A stretch of DNA of 64,000 bases from Sphaerisporangium album (GTDB taxonomy: Bacteria; Actinomycetota; Actinomycetes; Streptosporangiales; Streptosporangiaceae): assembly GCF_003323745.1 (NCBI RefSeq), contig NZ_QOIL01000001.1, positions 1 to 64,000 on the forward strand, read 5' to 3'. The position numbers and the translations under genes are program-made. Shown one piece after another: positions 15,699 to 23,979 of the stretch. The notes beneath the pieces were generated by a model. That model was given only the letters and a program-made list of their open reading frames with translations. It was not told the origin of the DNA and made no database searches. Position 1 is the first letter of the stretch, and each line of letters opens with the position of its first letter.

Positions 15699-18600
15699 TC
15701 AGCTCATCGTCCTGACCAGGAACTCGTTGTTGTTGCCGACTCTGTTGCGCGAATAGAAGATGCGGAGCCAGTACAGTCCGTGCTTGTTGTTGTGCAGCGC
15801 CAGCACGGGGCGGACGGAGTAATGACCGGCGGCCTTCCAGGCGCCCTGCTGGGTGCTGGCGAACGGGAATTCATCACATTCCAGTCCCGCATCGGTGTAG
15901 TGCTGCGTCCCTCGGTGCTGGGGGTTCATCTCCCAGTAGTACCGGTCGCATTCGCCCTTGGTCAGGATGCCGTCGATCCTCCTCTCCCAGGAGAACACCT
16001 TGCGGTTCTCGTCCCTCCATGCCTTGTCGGTGGTGCGCTTCAGCGGCAGTCCCTCCACCGTGCCCCGGGGTTTGTCGGCATTGCCGGGAATGGTCTTTTT
16101 CTGGCGGTTCCCTGCCGCGTCCAGGAGGTACGGCCAGGTGTCCTTGTTCCTGAGTGGATCCAGGGCCGTCGCGATGTGGTCGATCACTTGGTCCATGGGT
16201 TTCCCGGCGGCGGCCGCCTTGCTCTTCGACATCTCAAAGACCGGGGTGGCCTCACGGAACACGCAGGCGCCGGTGTGCACGCCGTAAGTGCTGTCGCTCG
16301 CCGCCGCCACCCTGCCCCCCGAGGCGCTGTCCGTGCTGTCGAGCTTGCCAAAGGTCAGTTCGTCACAGCGGACGGTGGGAGCGAAGTAGTGACGGCTTCC
16401 GCCGCACACCCGCGCCGTCCCGACCACCTTGCCGGCGTCGAGGCCGAGGTCGTCGAAGCAGCCGGTGTTCCATAGCGGGATGGCGGCCTCGTCCCAGGTC
16501 TCGTCGTCCACCTCGTCGCCGAACTCGTCCCACTCGTTCAGGGTGTTGTAGAGCCGGGGACGCATGGTGCAGGTGTTGACGCGGTCGCCGTCGAGACTGT
16601 CGGAGACGAACCGGAAGGTGTCGTCGCCGTCGGCCTTGAACTTGGCGATGGTGTCGCGGAAGGTCCAGATGTTCTCGGCGTACTGCTGCCAGCCCTTCGC
16701 CCTCATCTCGGCGAGTGTGGCGGGGGTCAGCCTGCAGGTGGAGCCGCTCTCGCCGTCGGAACTGATCACCAGGCCGATGCGGTAGTCGTCGAGGTCCGCG
16801 GCCGGGATCACATCGTCGTCGTCGTAGGCCACGATGTTCCCCAGGCGGGTGAACAGCGAGACGGTCTGCGGGGTGACCCCGCTCCCGTCCACCACGGCCG
16901 AGCCGTCGGCGGTCCCGAGGTAGGTGTGGTATACCGTCGTCGCCTCGACCACGTAACCGTCCTCGACTTGAGGCCGGTAGTTGTCGCCCTGCTTGACGTA
17001 CTCCCCGACGCCGATGAACTTGCTCCAGCAGGAGCTGTACCGGTTGACCACCGACCAGCCGAAGCTGGCGTACGGCGTTCCTCCGTTCCTCCGCGCCGCC
17101 GTGCACTGTTCGAGGGTGATGTGCTTGTAGTCGAAGCCGGACGCCGCGGCGGCGGCCGACCGCGCGGTCCGCGCCGTGGGCTTGGCCCGGCCGCGACCGT
17201 CCGGGCTTCGCAGCGAAGAGGGGCCGTGCGCCCGTGTCTTGTTCGTCCCGGCGCCGGCCCGCGTGGCGGCGAGCCCCGCCGCCGGGACGAGTGTCACCTC
17301 ATCGAAGTGGATCGTGGCCGCGCCCGAGACGTAGATGACGGCGTGGACGGCCGTCGTCGGCGCGCTCACGGCGGCCGACACCCGCTGCCACACCCCCAGG
17401 TTCTGCTGGATGGCGAAGGGGGCGTACCCGAGGTAGTCGTAGCTCTCGTCGTACCACTCGATGCCGAACTCGAAGCCCTCGACGGAGGTGGCGACGGGGT
17501 AGAACCAGCCCGACAAGTGGTAGGCGGTGCCCGGGGAGACCTCGACTTCCTCGGCGGCGGCCCCCCACGTCCCCTCCAGCGGGACGAACCTGGCCGAGGC
17601 GATCCCCTCGTGCGCCCGCGTGGTCGATCGGGTGAGCTCGTCCTCGAGGTAGTAGGAGTACCAGGGGTCGATCTCGGTTTCGAAGTACGGGTTGGGGTTC
17701 ACCGGCTGAGCCGCGGCAGGGACCGTGGTGAATGTCCACGTGTGCGGAGTCTGGACGTTGCCAGCCGCGTCGGCGGCCGCGCTGACCGTCACGGTGTAGG
17801 TGACGCCGCCCGTGAGCGGTGCCGACGGAGTGAAGGCGGCGGTGCTCCCGTTCGTGGCGACGGTGCCCGCGACGCTCGCGCCCTGGCCGTTCGCGACGGC
17901 GATCCGTACGCCGGTCACCGGCTCGCTGAAGGTGACCGTCACCACCGTGTCCGCGGGGACGCCCGTCGCGTTCGCCTGCGGCGAGGTCGCGACGACGGCC
18001 GGAGGCGTGGTGTCGACGGTCGGCGTCGGGGTGGGCGTGGGAGGCGGATCGGAGGTCGTCGACGTGGTGAACGACCACGAATGGGGGGTCATGACGTTGT
18101 CCCACAGGTCGATGCCGCCGCCGACGGTCGCGGTGTAGGCGACGCCGGTGCGCAGGGGCTCGGCGGGGGTGAAGGTGAGCGTCGTGCCGCCGTACTCGGG
18201 CTCGTCGGCGGCGCCGGCCACCACACCGCCGTCGGGGTCGGTCACGGTGACCACCGCACCCCGGACCGTCTCGCTGAACGTCACGGTGACGGCGGTGCCC
18301 ACGTGCACGCCGGTGGCGCCGTCGGCCGGGGCCGTTCCGGTGACGATAGGCAGGGTGCCGTCTCCGATGTCCGGGTCGAGGGGCGGCGCGTCGGTCTCTC
18401 CTTCCAGGGGAAGGAGTTGGTCCATGCTCGTGTCGGACCGCGTGTACCGCTGGTCGGCCAGCGCGTCGAGTTGCGCGGTGGTGATCGCGGTGTGCTCGGG
18501 GGTGGCCGGGAGGACCTCCTGCATGGCCACTGCCTGCTGGTAGGTCGGGAACGACGCCGGTTGCGTGTCGGACGTGAAGGCGACCCGCACCCTCTCGGAT

Positions 18601-20108
18601 AGCTGGTACTCGATGTAGAGCACCGGGGCGATGCCGTCGGACCCGGTGTACTCGGCCGAGCGGAACTGCCGCCAGTTCGGCCCGGTGCCCTCGTTGGCCG
18701 CCCGCAACTGGAATCCGTAGTTGGGCGCGCTGCCACTGAGCCAGGACCGCACGATGGGCTCGACGGAGTAGTACAACTCGCCCGTTCCGTACAGGCCCGA
18801 GCTCGGGGAACAGTTGGCGGTGCCGTACGCGGCGGTGTTGGTCTCCTGTCCCGTGCTGGTCGCGGCGGGGCGTCCCCCCCAGGTGATGGTGGCGGGGGAC
18901 CAGTCAGACGTGACGCGCCGCGCGTAGATCGCACCGACGTTCAGCCCGCACTGGTGGGACTGGTAGTTCCACATCCGCAGGTCGGCGTTGAGGATGGTCG
19001 AGTAACGCAGTTCCTTGCTGATGTTGAACTTCAGGTACGAGTGCCAGATCTCCGAAGCGTTGCTGGAGGTGCCCGCCCTCAGCCAGTTGGCCGCCGGAGC
19101 GCCGGCCGGGTACTGGACGCTGGAGACCAGCGTGTCCACCGGCACGCCCGCGCCGTACCAGATACTGGAGATCGACACTGTGACCGGGTAGGCGGTGTCC
19201 CGCGAGGCCAGGAACCCGGCATCGGGCTCCACGACCAGCGCCTGCCGGCCGTCATCCCGGACGACCTTCGCCTTCACCGTGCCGGTATGACCGAGTTCGG
19301 GACTCTGCTCGACCAAGGCGTCTTCGGCGATCATGTGAACCGGGGAGGCGGCGGGCTTGCCGTCCTTGCCGTGCAGTTGCGGCGCGCCGCCGGGGGCCGC
19401 GCCGAAGTCCATCCCCGCGGGGAGGGTGAACGGGAGCTTCACCGAGACCGGCCCCGACGGGCGCTCACGGATGACGACGCGCTGGACGTACCCGTCGGCT
19501 AGGGCACTGACCGACAGGTCGACCCCCGGAGAGATCGCGTCACGGTAGACGGCGGTGTTCCCCGAGATGGTCGGTCTGGGGAGTTTCCCGTTCAGTCCCG
19601 TCGTGACCGTACCGTGCTCGCCGTCGGCCGTCACCAGGGTCTTCGTGCCCCCCACGCTGAGCTTGAGCGGGGTTCTCACGGTCTTCGGAACCCATGCGCC
19701 GTCCTTCGCCACCAGAGCGGTGTCGATGGGGTCCCAGCCGCCGCGGCGGTTCTTCGTCTGGATCGGGGACAGTGAGATCTCGGTCTGCAGATGGGTGCCG
19801 TCCTCGCTGGCCCACACCTTGGCGTGTTCGGTGAACTTCGACGGGATCTCCACTCGCCGGCCCGTCCGCCTGGCCTCGGCCTTGGCGGCCTCGACGCCCT
19901 TGTCCACCACGACCGTCCCCCCTGGGAGAGGACGAGGGGACGACGTTGAGGGTGAGGGGGTGGGCTCATGCGCCCACGAGGGCACGGCGACGAGGCTCGT
20001 GATCACGAGGCTCGCCAGGCCCGCCGCCGCCATCTGGGCGAGGCGGGGCCACCGCCGTACGCGGGTCGGGGGGTGCGTTAAGCCTTCCAGGCCCTTCTCT
20101 GGTGCCAC
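15699..20108 (-). CDS. Large secreted modular protein with C-terminal NucA/NucB-like nuclease domain
   Basis: The product has about 1,469 residues. After a basic N-terminus and signal peptide (MAAAGLASLVITSLVAVPSWA) come a DNRLRE-type beta region (about 308-498), two bacterial Ig-like Big_5 domains (about 586-685 and 698-795; each with TPxxGATGVxxxTxVTVTFSExV), a jelly-roll carbohydrate-binding-like domain (about 806-940), and a Cys-rich region from about 989. The end carries CDEFPFAST at 1411-1419 and SVRPV...N...FYSRNRV, the signature of the NucA/NucB DNase family. This suggests an exported DNase or toxin effector. GTG 20108 follows AGGAGTGACC and puts the signal peptide near the N-terminus; a start at 20237 would place it 83 residues inside. 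Confidence 0.82.
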   Translation of the reverse strand: MAPEKGLEGLTHPPTRVRRWPRLAQMAAAGLASLVITSLVAVPSWAHEPTPSPSTSSPRPLPGGTVVVDKGVEAAKAEARRTGRRVEIPSKFTEHAKVWASEDGTHLQTEISLSPIQTKNRRGGWDPIDTALVAKDGAWVPKTVRTPLKLSVGGTKTLVTADGEHGTVTTGLNGKLPRPTISGNTAVYRDAISPGVDLSVSALADGYVQRVVIRERPSGPVSVKLPFTLPAGMDFGAAPGGAPQLHGKDGKPAASPVHMIAEDALVEQSPELGHTGTVKAKVVRDDGRQALVVEPDAGFLASRDTAYPVTVSISSIWYGAGVPVDTLVSSVQYPAGAPAANWLRAGTSSNASEIWHSYLKFNISKELRYSTILNADLRMWNYQSHQCGLNVGAIYARRVTSDWSPATITWGGRPAATSTGQETNTAAYGTANCSPSSGLYGTGELYYSVEPIVRSWLSGSAPNYGFQLRAANEGTGPNWRQFRSAEYTGSDGIAPVLYIEYQLSERVRVAFTSDTQPASFPTYQQAVAMQEVLPATPEHTAITTAQLDALADQRYTRSDTSMDQLLPLEGETDAPPLDPDIGDGTLPIVTGTAPADGATGVHVGTAVTVTFSETVRGAVVTVTDPDGGVVAGAADEPEYGGTTLTFTPAEPLRTGVAYTATVGGGIDLWDNVMTPHSWSFTTSTTSDPPPTPTPTPTVDTTPPAVVATSPQANATGVPADTVVTVTFSEPVTGVRIAVANGQGASVAGTVATNGSTAAFTPSAPLTGGVTYTVTVSAAADAAGNVQTPHTWTFTTVPAAAQPVNPNPYFETEIDPWYSYYLEDELTRSTTRAHEGIASARFVPLEGTWGAAAEEVEVSPGTAYHLSGWFYPVATSVEGFEFGIEWYDESYDYLGYAPFAIQQNLGVWQRVSAAVSAPTTAVHAVIYVSGAATIHFDEVTLVPAAGLAATRAGAGTNKTRAHGPSSLRSPDGRGRAKPTARTARSAAAAASGFDYKHITLEQCTAARRNGGTPYASFGWSVVNRYSSCWSKFIGVGEYVKQGDNYRPQVEDGYVVEATTVYHTYLGTADGSAVVDGSGVTPQTVSLFTRLGNIVAYDDDDVIPAADLDDYRIGLVISSDGESGSTCRLTPATLAEMRAKGWQQYAENIWTFRDTIAKFKADGDDTFRFVSDSLDGDRVNTCTMRPRLYNTLNEWDEFGDEVDDETWDEAAIPLWNTGCFDDLGLDAGKVVGTARVCGGSRHYFAPTVRCDELTFGKLDSTDSASGGRVAAASDSTYGVHTGACVFREATPVFEMSKSKAAAAGKPMDQVIDHIATALDPLRNKDTWPYLLDAAGNRQKKTIPGNADKPRGTVEGLPLKRTTDKAWRDENRKVFSWERRIDGILTKGECDRYYWEMNPQHRGTQHYTDAGLECDEFPFASTQQGAWKAAGHYSVRPVLALHNNKHGLYWLRIFYSRNRVGNNNEFLVRTMS

Positions 20109-20505
20109 CGGATGGTCACTCCTGTCGTGACGTGAGCGGCCCTCACACGGAGTCACAGACCACTCATTTGTGTCATTTCGGACAAATCTATCAGTAAAGA
20201 TCAACATCGAAAAGATTGACTTTGCCGGTACGGGCATATAGCGTTTTCCGCTATTTTGCGGGGTTTTGTTCGTGCCGCATCGCCCAGTGTGCGGGGTGCC
20301 GCCGGGCTATTCGGGGCGTCATTCGCGATCGTCGCCGGGGCAAAAGCGCGGTCCATTTATGGTTGCCCGAATAAGGTAATAAGTGGCAAAGCGATAAATG
20401 TTCCGGCGCGTGAGGAGTTCGCTTTCGCGGCGGCGGGCGAACCGCGGGCCGTGGCCCCAACGCCACTCGGGGTGTGCCGGGCGGTGAGGGAGGGCGGATG
20501 GGTTC
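20109..20505. other. Divergent intergenic region between the nuclease gene and rpe
   Basis: About 400 bases, relatively AT-rich from 20150 to 20400 (for example TTATGG, AATAAGG, GATAAATG), separate two divergent genes. It is expected to hold both promoters. I see no gene; an open frame that runs into rpe from 20256 has no family resemblance and atypical codons. Confidence 0.5.
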
Positions 20506-20511
20506 TAGACT
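20506..20511 (+). promoter_or_regulatory. -10 element of rpe
   Basis: TAGACT fits TANNNT and ends 8 nt before the rpe ATG. No Shine-Dalgarno sequence is present, so rpe is probably transcribed leaderless or with a leader of one or two bases. Confidence 0.55.
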
Positions 20512-20519
20512 GCGGCATC

Positions 20520-21188
20520 ATGGCCGTACAGATCTCACCCAGCATCCTCACCGCCGACTTCGCACGGCTCGCCGACGTCGCCGCCGAGGTGGGGGCCGCT
20601 GCCGACTGGCTGCATGTCGACGTCATGGACAACCACTTCGTGCCCAACCTCACGATCGGGCTGCCCGTGGTCGAGTCCCTGCTGAAGGCGACGGAGCTGC
20701 CGCTCGACTGCCACCTCATGATCGAGAACCCGGACCGCTGGGCGCCCGCGTACGCCGAGGCGGGGGCGGGCAGCGTCACGATCCACGCCGAGGCGGCCAA
20801 GGCCCCGGTCCGGACGCTGCGCGAGATCCGCAGGGCGGGGGCCCGCGCGGGGTTCGCGCTCAACCCGGGCTCGGCCGTCCAGCCGTACGAGGACCTGCTC
20901 CCCGAGATCGACATGCTGCTGGTGATGACGGTGGAGCCGGGGTTCGGCGGTCAGCCGTTCCTCGACATCATGCTTCCCAAGATCCGCAAGGCGCGTGAGC
21001 TGATCGACAAGCACGGCGGCGAGATCTGGCTCCAGGTCGACGGCGGTGTCTCGGCCAAGACCATCGAACGCTGCGCCGAGGCCGGCGCGGACGTCTTCGT
21101 CGCCGGCAACGCCGTCTACGGCTCCGACGACCCCGCCCAGGCCGTCCGCTCCCTCCGCGCCCAGGCCGAACGCGCCACCTCCACCTGA
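20520..21188 (+). CDS. rpe: Ribulose-phosphate 3-epimerase
   Basis: The enzyme interconverts ribulose 5-phosphate and xylulose 5-phosphate in the pentose phosphate pathway. The 222-residue TIM barrel shows the family landmarks: [13 protein letters not shown] at the N-terminus, the metal-binding [22 protein letters not shown], the [13 protein letters not shown] loop and [11 protein letters not shown]. Metal ligands are the histidine and aspartate in LHVDVMD, the histidine in DCHLM and the aspartate in QVDGG. The ATG at 20520 follows the -10 box TAGACT by 8 nt. The longer frame from 20256 adds unrelated residues and is rejected. Confidence 0.97.
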   Translation: MAVQISPSILTADFARLADVAAEVGAAADWLHVDVMDNHFVPNLTIGLPVVESLLKATELPLDCHLMIENPDRWAPAYAEAGAGSVTIHAEAAKAPVRTLREIRRAGARAGFALNPGSAVQPYEDLLPEIDMLLVMTVEPGFGGQPFLDIMLPKIRKARELIDKHGGEIWLQVDGGVSAKTIERCAEAGADVFVAGNAVYGSDDPAQAVRSLRAQAERATST

Positions 21189-21282
21189 CCCTGTTGGCGG
21201 GGAATGACAGCGCCCGCCTCCGTGCGTCGCGCGGAGATGTGCGTCCTGTCTCAGCTGGAACCGAGGCAGCCTCATCGATCAC

Positions 21283-21390
21283 GAGGCATCTTGTGGCTGT
21301 TGATGCATCCTGGCGATTCCACGCGGCTCGGTGAGCTGGTCCACCGAGCATGAGGTGGCTGCGACGTACCTGACCCGATCAGGAGGGACC
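21283..21390 (+). pseudogene. Deleted copy of the RmlD-like gene 5' region
   Basis: Bases 21283-21342 match 22677-22735 and bases 21343-21390 match about 22864-22911, with roughly 85 and 94 percent identity by eye. The left copy lacks the 130 or so bases between them. The matched DNA covers the upstream region and the codons for AEHEVAATYLTRSG of the reductase gene at 22800. No gene is left. The rest of the 21189-21454 gap holds nothing I recognise. Confidence 0.75.
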
Positions 21391-21454
21391 GCAGACATCC
21401 CATCTGCCTAACCTGTCACGTCATGTCCGACTGGTTGCTTCTGCAGGGCCCTCC

Positions 21455-22528
21455 TCAGGGAAGGTTGCGGAAGACGCCTGAAGCTTTGCCGATCACTCCG
21501 GTGGCCAGGAGCGGGCCGCCGGGGACGGCCGACAGCGAGGTCAGTTCACCGCCGGACGGAACCCTGGTCCAGTGGCCGGAGGGGGCACGGTGGGCGAGGG
21601 CGGAGTCGTCACCGTTGATGTCGGTGGAGCCGAGAAACCAGTGGCCGCCCCTGCCGTCGGGGACGGGTGGGAGGTCACGGACCATGCGTCCGGCCTTCGC
21701 GGAGGTGTCCTCGCTGCGCCAGCCGGAACCGGTCTGGGAGAGCAGGAACGACGACGCCCCGATCTCCCCCGTGATCCAGATGCCGGCCGGGTCGGCGGTG
21801 ATGGCGGTCAGCCGAGGACCGGGCTCGGGCGGGAAATCGTCCGACGGGGGCGGAGCCTTGGGCAGCGCCGCGGTCAAGTCGACTCGGGTCCAGACCTTGC
21901 CGTCGAAGTGGTGCACCCAGGGGGATTCGCCGTCGAGGGCCCAGATGTCGGAGGCGGAGCGGGCGCTGACTCGGAAGGCGGAAAAGGAGACGCTCTGTTC
22001 CGACCAGGTGGCGCCGTTGTAGTGCCAGGCCTTGTAGTCGCCCAAGACCCACACGTCGTTGTCAGCGGTGACGGCGAGGCACGTACCGGGCAGCTTCTGG
22101 GCGATCGCCCAGGTGTGTCCGTCCCAGCGCAGGACGGAGGTGCCGCTCTCGTCGCCGGCCAGTGCCCACACGTTGGAGGAGGCGGACGCGGCGACCGAAC
22201 CGATGTTGCCGCGTTTCACTGGGAAGTCGCTTTTCGTCCAGCGGTCGCCGTCCCAGTGGAAGACCGTGGGGCGGTGCGGGCCGTCGACCACCGGCAGCCA
22301 GGCGCCGATGCCGAGGATGTCCCAGCCGACGGCCCAGGCGTCGTGCTCGCCGGTGGCGATGACCTGTCCATAGGTGACCGACGGCTGGGCGGCCACCAGT
22401 TTCCAGCGGTCGTTGCCGACGTCCCGAGGGGCCGTCAACCAGAGCCAGAGGCCAGGGGCGGCTGCGACCGCCGCGACGGCGGCTGCCCACCCGAGCCACC
22501 GCCCGGTGGTGGCCGGCTTCAAGAACAT
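21455..22528 (-). CDS. Membrane-anchored extracytoplasmic propeller-like protein
   Basis: The 357-residue product has one N-terminal membrane helix (WLGWAAAVAAVAAAPGLWLWL, about residues 11-31) followed by repeats typical of WD/kelch-like or YVTN-like propellers, for example VFHWDGDRWTKSDFP, VLRWDGHTWAIAQ, AWHYNGATWSEQS and VHHFDGKVWTRVD, each with the pattern [FY]DGxxW. A ligand-binding or assembly role outside the membrane is likely; no catalytic residues are evident. The ATG at 22528 is chosen because TACGCT (-10) ends 6 nt upstream and the longer frame adds 95 residues of low-complexity, arginine-rich sequence. The gene is flanked by related direct repeats, which suggests that it was inserted or the region was duplicated. 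Confidence 0.75.
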   Translation of the reverse strand: MFLKPATTGRWLGWAAAVAAVAAAPGLWLWLTAPRDVGNDRWKLVAAQPSVTYGQVIATGEHDAWAVGWDILGIGAWLPVVDGPHRPTVFHWDGDRWTKSDFPVKRGNIGSVAASASSNVWALAGDESGTSVLRWDGHTWAIAQKLPGTCLAVTADNDVWVLGDYKAWHYNGATWSEQSVSFSAFRVSARSASDIWALDGESPWVHHFDGKVWTRVDLTAALPKAPPPSDDFPPEPGPRLTAITADPAGIWITGEIGASSFLLSQTGSGWRSEDTSAKAGRMVRDLPPVPDGRGGHWFLGSTDINGDDSALAHRAPSGHWTRVPSGGELTSLSAVPGGPLLATGVIGKASGVFRNLP

Positions 22529-22534
22529 GATCGA

Positions 22535-22540
22535 AGCGTA
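22535..22540 (-). promoter_or_regulatory. -10 element of the propeller-like protein gene
   Basis: On the minus strand TACGCT (TANNNT) is followed by 6 nt and then the ATG at 22528. No ribosome binding site is visible, so the transcript is probably leaderless. Confidence 0.45.
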
Positions 22541-22676
22541 TAAAGGCCGCCAGAGCGGCGCATGAGTACTCGTACTCACCTGGATGACCGTAGGGCCGAG
22601 AGCGATGTTGCGCTGCCGGCCCGAGGCGCGCAGGCGGGCGTGCAGTCGCTGGGCGGTGAGCTTGGCGGCTGCGGTG

Positions 22677-22911
22677 GAGGCATCTTGGAGCTGTGATGGA
22701 TCCTGGCGATGACACGCGGCTCGGCGAGCTGGTCCGAGTTGTGCCCGAACACAGGGAGATGGACGCGGATGCGTTGCGAGAGGCGGGGTGTGATCGGGCA
22801 TGAGATTCCTCATCGTCGGTGGCAGTGGTTTTCTGGGCGGCGAACTCGCTCGGCAGTGTTCGGTGGCCGAGCATGAGGTGGCTGCGACCTACCTGACCCG
22901 ATCAGGAGAGA
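22677..22911 (+). repeat. Parent sequence of the deleted copy at 21283
   Basis: This stretch, which includes the 5' end of the reductase gene at 22800, shares two blocks (22677-22735 and about 22864-22911) with the region on the other side of the propeller-like gene. Both copies are in the same orientation about 1.4-1.5 kb apart. Confidence 0.7.
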
Positions 22912-23621
22912 CCTCAGGTGTCGAGTGGTTGCCGCTCGATGTGCGCCGGCGAGAGGACGTCGACGCGCTGATCGGCACGTTTCGGCCAGAGGTGGTCATC
23001 AACGCCGCGTACCGGCAGACGGATTGGGCGACCACGGCGACTGGAGCTGTGAACGTGGCTCTCGCCGCCGCTGCGGCAGGTGGGCGCCTGGTCCACGTGT
23101 CCAGCGACGCGGTCTTCTCCGGTGCCGCGATTCGCTATGACGAGACGTGCGTCCCTGACCCGATCACCCCGTACGGTGCGGCCAAGGCCGCTGCCGAGAC
23201 GGCGGTGAACGCGATCGCGCCGACCGCGGTGATAGCCCGGACCTCCCTGATCGTCGGTGATGGCGGTGACTCTGCGCACGAGGCGCTGGTGCGTTCACTG
23301 GCCACCGGCAGGGCGAGAGGAATGCTGTTCACCGACGAGGTGCGATGTCCCGTGCATGTCTTCGATCTCGCCGCGGCGCTCCTCGAACTCGCCGCGTCCG
23401 AGTATCACGGCGTCCACCATGTTGCTGGAACCGATGCGGTGAGCCGATACGAGCTGGGGCGGCTCATCGCCCGGCGTGATGGACTCGACGCGGACCGGCT
23501 GCCATCAGGTCGGAGGGCGGACACCAACGTGCCCCGCCCGATGGATGTGCGCTTGGAGTCGGCGATGACCCAGCGGCGGCTTCGGACCAGGTTGCGTGGC
23601 GCGCGGCAGTTTCTCGGGTGA
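22800..23621 (+). CDS. RmlD-like NAD(P)-dependent sugar-nucleotide reductase (SDR)
   Basis: The 273-residue product is an extended SDR of the dTDP-4-dehydrorhamnose reductase (RmlD) group. It shows the nucleotide motif GGSGFLG at residues 7-13, INAAYRQTDWA, the HVSSDAVFSG strand, and the catalytic YGAAK of the YxxxK type with PITPYGAAKAAAE around it. Such enzymes reduce dTDP-4-keto sugars; the methionine adenosyltransferase regulatory subunit family is related. No other rhamnose genes are nearby, so the substrate is uncertain. The ATG at 22800 starts right at the conserved fold. A decayed copy of its 5' end lies 1.4 kb upstream. Confidence 0.85.
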   Translation: MRFLIVGGSGFLGGELARQCSVAEHEVAATYLTRSGETSGVEWLPLDVRRREDVDALIGTFRPEVVINAAYRQTDWATTATGAVNVALAAAAAGGRLVHVSSDAVFSGAAIRYDETCVPDPITPYGAAKAAAETAVNAIAPTAVIARTSLIVGDGGDSAHEALVRSLATGRARGMLFTDEVRCPVHVFDLAAALLELAASEYHGVHHVAGTDAVSRYELGRLIARRDGLDADRLPSGRRADTNVPRPMDVRLESAMTQRRLRTRLRGARQFLG

Positions 23622-23695
23622 GGTTCACCCGATCGCGACCTTCTCGCCTTGCGACGCCACGGCGCCCTCCTCGTCCCGGCCGCGACGCCACTGGC

Positions 23696-23950
23696 TCATG
23701 GCCGTGCCTGGGACGGGGAACGGATCGAGGCGCAGGTGGTTGCGCGGGCGGGTTCGGTGAGGTGGAACCAGACGCTGGTGTTGCCGGTCGTGCGCTGGAA
23801 TCCCCAGCGGGCCGCGAGGGCGTCCACCATCGCGAGGCCTCGGCCCGAAATCCTATTTCGAGCAGGCATCCCGGCGTCGGCCGGGATGCCTTCCTCGGAG
23901 TTCCGTCCGGCATCCAGGTGGTCCGAATTCGGACGCCCGCCGGTGCGCCC
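23696..23950 (-). pseudogene. Remnant of an anti-sigma-type HATPase gene
   Basis: The frame reads SGRGLAMVDALAARWGFQRT and then TSVWFHLTEP, which is the G2-box helix and last strand of the SpoIIAB/RsbW-like ATP-binding proteins common in actinomycetes (GRGLxLVxALAxxWG...KTVWFEL). About 50 codons upstream are weakly family-like, and the N-box and most of the domain are missing. It sits directly after the stop of the GH5 gene, on the same strand, as though the 5' part was replaced when the GH5 region arrived. Confidence 0.6.
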
Positions 23951-23979
23951 GGTCACGTCAGGGCGGGGGCCGGGTGGCC

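Noticed and set aside
16926-18602. A 558-codon open frame opposite the secreted nuclease gene
   Set aside because: Arginine- and glycine-rich mirror frame of a real gene with clear domains on the other strand.
20238-20519. N-terminal extension of rpe from an in-frame start at 20256
   Set aside because: The extension has atypical codons, no family similarity, and a -10 box lies just before the true ATG.
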